Positions 8,578-16,133 of a DNA stretch of 33,826 bases are shown here, one piece after another. Below the pieces are notes generated by a model, which saw only the letters and a list, made by a program, of their open reading frames with translations, had not been told where the DNA came from and ran no database searches. Location of the stretch: positions 1 through 33,826 of the forward strand of contig CAZDQL010000071.1 in assembly GCA_964507325.1 (NCBI GenBank), in the 5' to 3' direction. The position numbers and the translations under genes were made by a program. Each line of letters begins with the position of its first letter. The first letter of the stretch is position 1. This stretch comes from CAZDQL01 sp964507325 (lineage in GTDB: Bacteria > Planctomycetota > UBA1135 > GCA-002686595).

Positions 8578-9672
8578 TCACGGCTCGCCTTGCTTGCACT
8601 CCTCACAGAGCTCCAGGTCCGCGAGCTCGGCCAGGGAGATGTCCGCCAGGTCCGCGAGATCGAGGCCGCCCAGGGCGTCGAACCCCTGGAAGTCGAAGAG
8701 GCCCGCGTCGGCGAGCTCCGCCAGCTTGTCGCCCAGCGCGTCCTGCAGGGCCTCGGAGAGACCTTGCAGTGTGGAAGGGTCGAGGGGGAGATCGGAGAGG
8801 GCCGCCAGGTCCTCGAGGTTCGCATCGACGCCCAGCTCGCTCGCGAGCTCTTCGGAGAGCGTCGGCTGCAGGCCCTTCTCGCTCAGCTCGGCGACGATCC
8901 CCTCGAGCTCCGCCAAGGCGCCGTCGGGATCCCGCGGCGCGAGCTCGGCGGCGCGGGCCAGTTCTTCGATCGCGCCTTCGGCCACCTCCCCCGCCTCGAG
9001 CGCCTCCTGTTCGAGGGCCTGGGTGAGCTCGGCGATCGACTCGAAGACCTCCTCGGCGCTCGCGACCTCGGCGCTCTCCTCCTCGATCCGCTCCAGGCGC
9101 GCCTCCAACTCGGCGGCGGTCTCGTCGTCGAGGTCGAGCTCCTCCTCGAGGGTCTCGAGCTTCTCGCGCAGGTCCTCGATCGCGTGCTCGTAGACCACGC
9201 CGGAGGGGCCGGAGCCCGCCCGGGCGGGGATCGGCACCAGGAACGCGGCCAGGGCGAAGAGGACCCCCAAACCCACGCGGCGGGCGGGGGGGGCGAGGCG
9301 CGGGTCGGGGAACTCGCCCGCTCGGCGCAGGGCGTCGCGGGTGCGCGGCTGCCAGACGGGATCGGAGAGCTCCAGCTCGGTCACCAGGGCGCCGCCCCCT
9401 CCTCCCCGCAGGTCGAGCCAGGCCGCCGCCGCGCCGTCGGAGAGACGCCGTCGCCGGGCGACGAGCCAGGCGCTGGCGGGCGCGACGAGGAGCAGGGCCG
9501 CCAACCAGAGGGCGCGACCGGTGGGCCAATCCGCCAGCGCCCGCAGGAGCAGGACGCCGACGCCCACCAGGAAGAAGAGCGCCAGGAGGTGGCGCGACAG
9601 AGCCCCCAACCAGGTCGCGACGGTGACCCTGCGGCGCAGGGCGCGGAGGGAGCTCTGGAGGTCGGCGGGCAT
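8578..9672 (-). CDS. Coiled-coil membrane protein, first gene of the MoxR operon (ends at an in-frame TGA)
   Basis: The 364 residues up to the first TGA contain hydrophobic segments at about 24-46, 53-71 and 132-152, then a long acidic helical region (about 160-350) rich in Glu and Ala that looks coiled-coil. The frame ends with CEECKQGEP and a TGA at 8578-8580. The same frame continues after two TGA codons into a clearly coding tail (see 8176-8577), so the full ancestral protein would be about 496 residues. It opens the operon whose next gene is moxR. The layout (paired N-terminal helices, coiled coil, Gly-rich tail) is one I associate with unnamed proteins next to MoxR in planctomycetes. 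Function unknown. The ATG at 9672 has no strong ribosome binding site. Confidence 0.75.
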   Translation of the reverse strand: MPADLQSSLRALRRRVTVATWLGALSRHLLALFFLVGVGVLLLRALADWPTGRALWLAALLLVAPASAWLVARRRRLSDGAAAAWLDLRGGGGGALVTELELSDPVWQPRTRDALRRAGEFPDPRLAPPARRVGLGVLFALAAFLVPIPARAGSGPSGVVYEHAIEDLREKLETLEEELDLDDETAAELEARLERIEEESAEVASAEEVFESIAELTQALEQEALEAGEVAEGAIEELARAAELAPRDPDGALAELEGIVAELSEKGLQPTLSEELASELGVDANLEDLAALSDLPLDPSTLQGLSEALQDALGDKLAELADAGLFDFQGFDALGGLDLADLADISLAELADLELCEECKQGEP

Positions 9673-9762
9673 GAAGGGGGCCCTACGCAGGTGGGACCGT
9701 GATCTTCGCGGCGGCGTGCGGTGAAGGCGCGACGGTCCGCCGATTGTAGCGGCGCTTGCGCA

Positions 9763-10761
9763 TCACCGGCGCTCCTGGGACTCGCTGCGGGCAAACCCCA
9801 TCCCCACGTGTCCCGCCAGTCCGAAGAGGGCCAGGTTGGCGAGGTACACGAGGTGCGCGGCGAGCCCGCTCGAGGTGGCGAGCTCCACCGAGACACCGAG
9901 CGCCGCGAAGCCCGCCACCCAGCCGGCGTCCTGCACCCCGAAGCCGGCGAAGCCGTTCACCGGCAGGAGGTTGGCGAGGATCGCCAGGCTGGCGCCGAAG
10001 ACGGCGGCGGGGAAGGAGAGCTCCTCGATCCCGAAGCCGCGCGCGAGGACGGCGTAGAAGGCGAAGACGCAGAACCAGATCGGCAGGGTCACCAGCGCAC
10101 CGCGCCAGAGCTGGGCGCCGCGCACTTCGCCCAGGGCCGCGCGTACCCGCTCCGCGAAGGCGACCAGCCACGTCCCGAGCCGCGAGCGGTCGAGGCGCGC
10201 GAAGCGCAGGAGGAAGGAGGCCAGGGCGACCAGCCGTTCGCCGCGCGCCGCGAGCCAGGCGAAGACCAACGTCGGCACGATCAGCGCCGCGCCGAGGGGA
10301 GTCAGCCAGGTGAGCTCGGGGAAGGCGCCCCCGATCCCGAGCGCCAGGCAGGCGAACGCCAGACTGCCCGCGACGGTGGCGAAGTCGAGCACGCGACTGA
10401 CGAGCAGCAGCGCCAACCCGTGGGCGCCGGGCACGCCGGCGGTGCGGCGCAGGTAGAGCACCAGGCTCGCCTCCCCCACCTTGGCCGGCAGGACGTTGGC
10501 GGCCAGGATGTGCGCCGCGGTGACCGGCAGCAGGCGCGAGACGCCGGGTCGATGACCCGCCGGCAAGAGCAGGGCGAAGCGCCACGCCCGCAGGGGGTAG
10601 ATCACCGTCTGGATCGCGAGCGCCGTGAGGTAGACGGCCGGATCGAGGGAGCGCAGGGTGGTGACCACCTCCTCCACGCTCGTCCCCGACCAGGAGAGGA
10701 GGAGCGCCACCAACGCCGCCGCGATGGCCAGGGAGAGGGTGAGGCGGAAAAGCGTCTGCAA
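9763..10761 (-). CDS. YbhN/AglD-type membrane protein (lysylphosphatidylglycerol synthase TM-like, UPF0104)
   Basis: The 332-residue integral membrane protein has about eight hydrophobic helices. The order of conserved blocks fits the UPF0104/LPG-synthase transmembrane family: an early R-A-W-R-F segment, then N-x-L-P-A-K-x-G-E-A, then R-x-L-D, and a late N-L-L-P-V-N-G-F-A-G-F-G-V-Q-D segment. Members include the flippase part of MprF and proteins of glycolipid or hopanoid export; this one lacks the MprF aminoacyl-transferase domain. I take the TTG at 10761 as start, with a TATCAT box six bases upstream and no Shine-Dalgarno sequence. The gene follows the sigma-fusion gene by 42 bases and ends 90 bases before the MoxR operon, so it may be cotranscribed with either. 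Substrate unknown. Confidence 0.82.
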   Translation of the reverse strand: MQTLFRLTLSLAIAAALVALLLSWSGTSVEEVVTTLRSLDPAVYLTALAIQTVIYPLRAWRFALLLPAGHRPGVSRLLPVTAAHILAANVLPAKVGEASLVLYLRRTAGVPGAHGLALLLVSRVLDFATVAGSLAFACLALGIGGAFPELTWLTPLGAALIVPTLVFAWLAARGERLVALASFLLRFARLDRSRLGTWLVAFAERVRAALGEVRGAQLWRGALVTLPIWFCVFAFYAVLARGFGIEELSFPAAVFGASLAILANLLPVNGFAGFGVQDAGWVAGFAALGVSVELATSSGLAAHLVYLANLALFGLAGHVGMGFARSESQERR

Positions 10762-10763
10762 GG

Positions 10764-10795
10764 CGGGATGATACGGTGTCGACCCCCGTATCCCG
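10764..10795. repeat. Imperfect inverted repeat over the promoter region of 9763-10761
   Basis: CGGGAT-GAT-ACGG (10764-10776) pairs with CCGTATCCCG (10786-10795): ten base pairs with a three-base bulge and a nine-base loop. It lies between the sigma-fusion stop and the TTG start of the next gene and includes the TATCAT box. It may be an operator or a terminator-like hairpin; there is no T-tract. Confidence 0.4.
10768..10773 (-). promoter_or_regulatory. Possible -10 box (TATCAT) for the UPF0104 gene
   Basis: TATCAT on the minus strand ends six bases before the TTG start, and no Shine-Dalgarno sequence is present. If used, the transcript would begin at or next to the start codon. No convincing -35 box is seen. 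Confidence 0.35.
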
Positions 10796-10803
10796 CGACT
10801 GCT

Positions 10804-13773
10804 CTAGCGCAGGACGATCTCCGCCGCGTCCTCGTCGACGGGCTCGAGGGTGGTCACCTGGACTTCCCCCTCGCCGCGGCGGCCGTGGGGGCCCTCGACG
10901 ACGATGTGGTACCTGCCGAGCTCGAGCCCCCACAGGCAATGGCGGGCCTCACTGCGCTGTCCGCTCCAGCCGCCGTGGAGGTCGAAGCGCTGAACGAGCC
11001 GTCCGCGAGCGTCGTGGACCCACACTACCGTCTCCCTGAGGATGGGGGTGCCGTCGGCGGTGCTCACCGCGACGTGGCGCTTCGTGCCCGGTCGCACACG
11101 AGCCCTGAGCTCGACGGTCAGCCCTTCCTCGATGACGCCGTGGAGGATCTGTGTGGCGAGCCGATCGCCCACGATGCGCAGGTGGAAGTCCCCCGCTGCA
11201 AGGAGCCCCGATTCCCCGTGGCCATCAGTCACGTCGAAGAAGTCGAGAGCGGCTCCGGTGTCGTCGATCACCACGGCCTGGAGGAGTTGCTCGACGTCAT
11301 CGCCCTCGAGGATGAGATGCACCCTCCCCCCGTGTCCGAGACTCACGTCACCCAGGTCCTCATCCTCATCCACCCCCACGTCGAAGGCGATGTGTCTCTG
11401 TGCGCGACCGGGGGCGGAGATGGAGAGCCGGTAGTCTCCGGCACGTAGGCGGCCCACCTCCACGCGCCCCTCGTCGTCTGGATAGAACTCGCGGTAGGAG
11501 AAGGGTGCGCGGGACTGCACCACCACCTGCGTGTCACCCCCCGCCGGCTCCCCATCGATCAGGACTCGCAGGCGTGCGGAGGAGCCGTGCCGCAGGGCGT
11601 CCGGCACTTCGATGTGCAAGGGGTCCTCCGCCGGCAGTGCGTTGCGTAGAACGAGGGCAATGCCGACCCGAAGGTCCGGAGGTCCGACCACCAGATCGGT
11701 CGATCCGGACCACGCATCGGTCAGCTCGAAGGCGCCATCCTGGTCCGTTGCCTGCATCGCGGTCCACAGCCCCCGCCCTTCGCTCACGCCCACCTGCCAC
11801 CGGGGAAGGGGTGAACCGCGCTCGTCGACGACACGACCCCGCACATAGAGGCCTTCGACCAAGGTCGCGTCCCACCGACCGACTTCGCCTCGAACCAAGG
11901 TGAGCTTCGTCGTCACCCTGCCTCGTCTCCGCTCCGACGCGCGTAGCTCGATCAGTCCCGGGCGCAGGCCTCGCATGCGGTAGTGGCCGTCCGCGCCACA
12001 GCGCGCAGCGTAGGAACCGAAGTCCCCGTAGCCCCCGGAGTAGACCGAGGCTTCGGTCGCGGGCGTCCCGTCCGCGTGGCGCACGACGCCGACGAGGGTC
12101 GCTCCCTCCTCGAGCTGGATCTCGACCTCGGTGAGGCCGGCGGGTCGAACGGAGACCGACTGGTCCCACGGAACGAACTCCTCGGTCCGAACCTGCACCC
12201 GGACGGGCCCGGCACCGATCCGGTCGGAGAAGAAGCGCCCCTCCCCATCGGTGCGCAGGGCGATGGGGAGGGGGCTCTCCTCTCTCCAGCGGCCGTCGTC
12301 GGGCGTCTGCCAGCCCTCGGGGATCAAGCCGGTCAGCACGACGCGAGCCCCCATCACCGCTCGCCCGTCGGGGGCAAACACGACCCCGGCCACGGCTCCA
12401 CCGGGCCCGCGCAGGACCAGATCGAGTCGAATCTCGCTTCCCTCGGTGCCCTTGGCGTAGACCTGGTCGGACGGGGCGTACCCCGGAGCGCGCGCCGACA
12501 GGTAGCGCTGGTCGCTCACGTCGCGCACCTCGAACTCGCCCGCGACGTCCGAGGTCGCCACCGGACAGCCCTCCTCGGTGTTCCCGTGGCTGGAGAGGTA
12601 CACGGTCGCGCCGGCGACCGTGCCACCCTCGGGGTCGAGCACCCGTCCACGCAACGTCACGCCGACTGGGATGCGGATCTCCTTGATCGTGGCGCTCCCC
12701 GCCACGATCTGGGCCACCCAGGAACCACCGCGGTCCGCGTAGATGCCCACGCGACCCGGTGCGAGCTGGTCGATGGAGGCGCTGCCGGAGTGATCGGTAC
12801 GGACCTCCCTCAAGTGCAAGTGCGGGTCCTCCGCCCCCCAGGGAACGATCTGCGCCGAGACGCCCTCGGCGGGAGTGCCGTCGGACCAGCGCGCGTGCAG
12901 CTCCAGCGAGCCGACCTCCGCTGCGGGGCGCAGGGCGAAGGCGCGCAGCGGGGTCGGAAGAGCGGGATCAGGGTTCGCCTCTCCGGCCCCTGCCGGTTCG
13001 CGCTCCAGGTCGTCGCCGGCAAGACTCTCGATCGCCGAGGCCGAGGCCGCGTCCTCACCGGCGGAGTCCGGCTCGACGGGCCCCACCGAGGTCGCGAAGG
13101 GTCCGTAGCGAACGACCGCGACCAGCACGACGAGGAGGACGCCGATCAGGATCAACTTCAGCTTCGAGCTCATGGCGAGGATTCCGGCGATCGTGGATGA
13201 AGAGCTCGACGCGGCGGCGGCCACGGAGGCGGCGGAGTCGAGCCCCGCCCAGGGCGCGAGCAGCGGCACCCACGCGCCACGTCCCCCCTCCCACTCGTCC
13301 AAGCGGGCGCGCAGCCGCTCGATTGCGCGCGAGACTCGCTTGCGCGCCGCCACCACCGAGGTCCGCTGGCGGGCGGCCACCTCGGGGTAGGGCAGCCCTT
13401 CGAGGTAGCGCAGGACGACCGCGGTCCGCTCCGGCTCGTCGAGGCGCAACACCTCGTCGAGCAGCGCGCGGCGCAGGGCCGCGCGTTCGAGGGCGGCGTC
13501 CCCCCCGACCGCCTCGGGGCGCGCGCTGGCCGACTCGCGGGCGCGGCGGTGCTCCGCGGAGCGGCGGGACTCGAAGAAGAGGTTCTTGGCGACGGTGGCG
13601 AGCCAGCCACGACTCCACGGCCGAGGTGCGCGCGAGGTCAGGGCCCGCGTCAGGGTCTCCTGGACCAGGTCGTCCGCGTCCGGTCCCTCCCCCAGGAGCC
13701 GCCGCGCCAGCCTGCGCAGCCACTCCCGCTGGGAGAGCAGCTCCTCGATCTCGGCCTGGGAGGAGGGGTTCAT
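10804..13773 (-). CDS. ECF sigma factor fused to a membrane helix and carboxypeptidase-regulatory-like tail
   Basis: This is a 989-residue fusion protein. Residues 10-75 form a sigma-70 region 2 (DADDLVQETLTRAL, then W-L-x-x-VAKN), and residues 100-155 form region 4 (LDEPERTAVVLRYLEGLPYPEVA, with a helix-turn-helix up to about 155). A Ser/Ala linker leads to a single membrane helix at about 205-222. The remaining ~760 residues would be outside the membrane and consist of repeated beta-sandwich units with G-x-V-x-D-x-x-G-x-P/A-x-x-G-A motifs, typical of carboxypeptidase-regulatory-like domains. No separate anti-sigma factor gene is adjacent, so the tail may control the sigma factor directly. 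An internal ATG sits just before the membrane helix (codon 201), so a separate tail product is conceivable. Domain calls are firm; the regulatory role is inferred. Confidence 0.88.
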   Translation of the reverse strand: MNPSSQAEIEELLSQREWLRRLARRLLGEGPDADDLVQETLTRALTSRAPRPWSRGWLATVAKNLFFESRRSAEHRRARESASARPEAVGGDAALERAALRRALLDEVLRLDEPERTAVVLRYLEGLPYPEVAARQRTSVVAARKRVSRAIERLRARLDEWEGGRGAWVPLLAPWAGLDSAASVAAAASSSSSTIAGILAMSSKLKLILIGVLLVVLVAVVRYGPFATSVGPVEPDSAGEDAASASAIESLAGDDLEREPAGAGEANPDPALPTPLRAFALRPAAEVGSLELHARWSDGTPAEGVSAQIVPWGAEDPHLHLREVRTDHSGSASIDQLAPGRVGIYADRGGSWVAQIVAGSATIKEIRIPVGVTLRGRVLDPEGGTVAGATVYLSSHGNTEEGCPVATSDVAGEFEVRDVSDQRYLSARAPGYAPSDQVYAKGTEGSEIRLDLVLRGPGGAVAGVVFAPDGRAVMGARVVLTGLIPEGWQTPDDGRWREESPLPIALRTDGEGRFFSDRIGAGPVRVQVRTEEFVPWDQSVSVRPAGLTEVEIQLEEGATLVGVVRHADGTPATEASVYSGGYGDFGSYAARCGADGHYRMRGLRPGLIELRASERRRGRVTTKLTLVRGEVGRWDATLVEGLYVRGRVVDERGSPLPRWQVGVSEGRGLWTAMQATDQDGAFELTDAWSGSTDLVVGPPDLRVGIALVLRNALPAEDPLHIEVPDALRHGSSARLRVLIDGEPAGGDTQVVVQSRAPFSYREFYPDDEGRVEVGRLRAGDYRLSISAPGRAQRHIAFDVGVDEDEDLGDVSLGHGGRVHLILEGDDVEQLLQAVVIDDTGAALDFFDVTDGHGESGLLAAGDFHLRIVGDRLATQILHGVIEEGLTVELRARVRPGTKRHVAVSTADGTPILRETVVWVHDARGRLVQRFDLHGGWSGQRSEARHCLWGLELGRYHIVVEGPHGRRGEGEVQVTTLEPVDEDAAEIVLR

Positions 13774-13857
13774 GACTCAACTCAGGAGATGGAGCGGCCC
13801 CGAATCCGTGACCGATCGTCGGCGCCGCTCGTTCAAGGTGCGGCGAGGACGAGTAGC

Positions 13858-13873
13858 GGGGTCGATCGACCCC
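13858..13873 (-). terminator. Perfect 16-bp palindrome directly after the VWA gene stop
   Basis: GGGGTCGATCGACCCC abuts the stop codon of the HEAT/VWA gene. As RNA it can form a six-pair GC-rich stem with a GATC loop. There is no T-tract, so it may stop transcription, stabilise the 3' end, or bind a dimeric regulator upstream of the sigma-fusion gene 85 bases away. Confidence 0.4.
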
Positions 13874-16054
13874 TCACTGGAACCGCACGTAGTCCCCCCC
13901 ACTGTCCTCCGCGATCCACTCCAGCACCTTGAGCGACCCCCCCACCGCGATGCAGTGCACCTTGATCCCGCGGTGCTCGTTCCAGCGCCGCACCGCCTCG
14001 CGGATGCGGCCCGGTTGGATCACCGGGCCCACCGAGGGTTCGCCGTCGGAGAGGATCACGATCGTGTCCACGTCGGGGTCGTCGAAGGCGACCTCGATCG
14101 CCTCGTAGAGGTTCGTACCCCCGCCCGCACCCAGGCGCTCCACGTACTCGTGGGCCTCCTCGCGGGTGTGCTCGGTGGCGCCCGCCACGCCGTCCAGCCA
14201 GGACATCACGCCGCTGCTGAAGGGCAGGATGTTGTAGAGGGTGGCCGCGTCGAGGGCGTCGATCGCCCTCTTCAGCTCTTCCTTGGCCACGTCGATGCGG
14301 GTCTGGCCCCCGCCTCGGACGTAGCGCGAGTGCAGCCGCGCGGCCATCGAGCCGGAGACGTCGATGACGAAGATCACCCGCGTCGACTCGATGCGGATGC
14401 CGAAGAACTCGACGCGCGTGAGCTGCCGCAGGCGGCGCTTCTCCTCCTCGCGCTCGAGCTCCGCCAGGCTCTCGGCGGGGATCGGCTCCCACGTGGAGTG
14501 ATTGTCCCGCCACCAACCGCGCCAGGCCGCCGGCTGCTTGCGGAAGGGCTGGCCGGTGAGGCGCCAGAGGGCGTTGGCGCACTCGTTCAGCATGCGGCCC
14601 CGCTCCTCGGCCATGCGCGCGATGATCGCCTCCACCGAGGCGGGGGAGCGCAGCTGCTCGAGGCCGCGCAGGGCCATGTGGCGGGTCGACCAGTCCGCGT
14701 GGTCCAGGGCGGCGACGAAGGTGTCGAGGTGCTCCTCGCCCCCCGATTGGGCCAGGGCGCGCAGGGCGGCGTTGCGCAGGCCGCGGGAGTCGCCCGTCGC
14801 GAAGCGCACGAGCTCCGCCCTCCACTCGGGATCCTCTGCGCGCAAGCGCGTCAGCGCCATGACCAAAGCCGGGAGCTGGGCGGACTCCTTGCGCTCGGCC
14901 CGCTGGAGCTCCTTGGTGAGGTGCGGCACCGCCTGGGTGAAGCCACGCTCGGCGATGATCTCGATCGCCAGGATGCTGACCTCCGGGTCCTTGTCCCTGA
15001 GACCCCCCGTCAGCTTCCCGACCAGCTTGGAGTTGTTGGAGTTGCGGCTGGCGCGCAGGGCGAAGGTGCGCTGGTGGGGCTTGCCCCGGCCGAGCAGCTT
15101 CCAGGTCTTGCCGTCCACCTTGGGGTCTTCCATGGCGGCCAGGAGCTCCGCCATGCGGCGTCGCAGGCGCTCGGGGGTGACCTCCTGCTTCTTGGCCAAG
15201 GTGATGAAGTGATCGGCGATCTCCGCTCCCCGCAGGTCGGCCAGGACCTCCGCCGCGGCGATGCGCACCTCGGGGGGGCTGCCTATCGCGTCGAGGAGCT
15301 CGGTGGCGATCTCCTCCAGGGCCGCGTGGCCGCGCCCATTGAGGGCGTGCAACGCCACGGCGCGAATCTCCAGGCTGCGGTCCTCGGCGGACAGGTGCAG
15401 CAGCTCGGCGTCCTCCATCGAGTCGACCAGCACGGGGAAGACGAGCAGACGCAGGGCTTCCGGCGCGGCGATCGGCTGCTGGAGGGCCTGGCTGGCGTCC
15501 TGCTTGCGCCCCGGCTTCTTGCGCCTGCCGCGGTCCTTCGGATCCTCGACCACCGGAGGGGCGCCGAAGAGCTCGCGGTACCAGGGGAGGTCTGCCTCCC
15601 CGGCCCTCTTCAGGTGCAGCTCGAGGGCGCGCTCGCGCACCGCTTCGTCCGCCGGGTAGCTGGCGATCATGCGCAGGAAGTCGCGGCCCAGGTTGCGGCA
15701 CTCCCCCAGGCCCTCGACCGCGGCTTCGCGCAGCTCCTGTTCTCGCGCCCCGACCGCCACGTCCATCAGCTTCTGCAGCGCCGGCTGCTCGGCGTCCTGG
15801 ACGCCGTCGAAGCGGGAGAGGGCGCGCACGATCTCGCGCTTCATGAAGACGCTGTGCACCTGCTCGTAGAACTCGAGCAGGGCCATCAGCGCCTCCCGCG
15901 TGCCGAGCTCGGCCACCTGGAGGACGAGCGCCTCGTCGGCGTCGTCGCGCCTGAGCTCGAGCTGGGCGACCAGCTCGGACAGCTCGTCGGCGGCGGGAAC
16001 GTGAGCGGCGGGAGCCAGGGAGAGGGGCAGGAGGAGGAGGAGCGCGTGGATCAT
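13874..16054 (-). CDS. Exported HEAT-repeat protein with C-terminal VWA domain
   Basis: The 726-residue protein has a signal peptide at about 1-22. Residues 40-490 are alpha-helical repeats of the HEAT type, seen as repeated pieces such as R-x-x-A-x-x-x-L and V-R-I-A-A-A-E-V-L-A-D-L. A charged linker follows (about 530-550), then a von Willebrand A domain at 557-726. Its metal-binding MIDAS motif is complete: DVSGSM (565-570), the Thr in GGGTN (647) and the Asp in LSDGEP (670). It is probably periplasmic or surface-exposed and binds a protein partner through metal. It lies between a secreted beta-sandwich protein and the sigma-fusion gene, all on one strand; the gaps (79 and 100 bases) leave room for separate promoters. 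A TAGACT box lies at 16104-16109. Partner and process unknown. Confidence 0.87.
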   Translation of the reverse strand: MIHALLLLLPLSLAPAAHVPAADELSELVAQLELRRDDADEALVLQVAELGTREALMALLEFYEQVHSVFMKREIVRALSRFDGVQDAEQPALQKLMDVAVGAREQELREAAVEGLGECRNLGRDFLRMIASYPADEAVRERALELHLKRAGEADLPWYRELFGAPPVVEDPKDRGRRKKPGRKQDASQALQQPIAAPEALRLLVFPVLVDSMEDAELLHLSAEDRSLEIRAVALHALNGRGHAALEEIATELLDAIGSPPEVRIAAAEVLADLRGAEIADHFITLAKKQEVTPERLRRRMAELLAAMEDPKVDGKTWKLLGRGKPHQRTFALRASRNSNNSKLVGKLTGGLRDKDPEVSILAIEIIAERGFTQAVPHLTKELQRAERKESAQLPALVMALTRLRAEDPEWRAELVRFATGDSRGLRNAALRALAQSGGEEHLDTFVAALDHADWSTRHMALRGLEQLRSPASVEAIIARMAEERGRMLNECANALWRLTGQPFRKQPAAWRGWWRDNHSTWEPIPAESLAELEREEEKRRLRQLTRVEFFGIRIESTRVIFVIDVSGSMAARLHSRYVRGGGQTRIDVAKEELKRAIDALDAATLYNILPFSSGVMSWLDGVAGATEHTREEAHEYVERLGAGGGTNLYEAIEVAFDDPDVDTIVILSDGEPSVGPVIQPGRIREAVRRWNEHRGIKVHCIAVGGSLKVLEWIAEDSGGDYVRFQ

Positions 16055-16133
16055 GGCGTCGCGGCGAACCGGGGAACGGACGGGTCGAGAGAGCCCCGCT
16101 TCCAGTCTACGCCGGGCTCGCTCCGCGGGCGGC

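Noticed and set aside
8551..8580. Selenocysteine insertion at the two TGA codons
   Set aside because: Neither TGA is in a CxxU-like redox motif, and no convincing insertion hairpin follows the first TGA at the right distance; kept only as a remote option.
11983..13200. A plus-strand open frame of 405 codons opposite the sigma-fusion gene
   Set aside because: The minus strand encodes repeated beta-sandwich motifs and a membrane helix here; the plus-strand reading has no domain or ribosome binding site.
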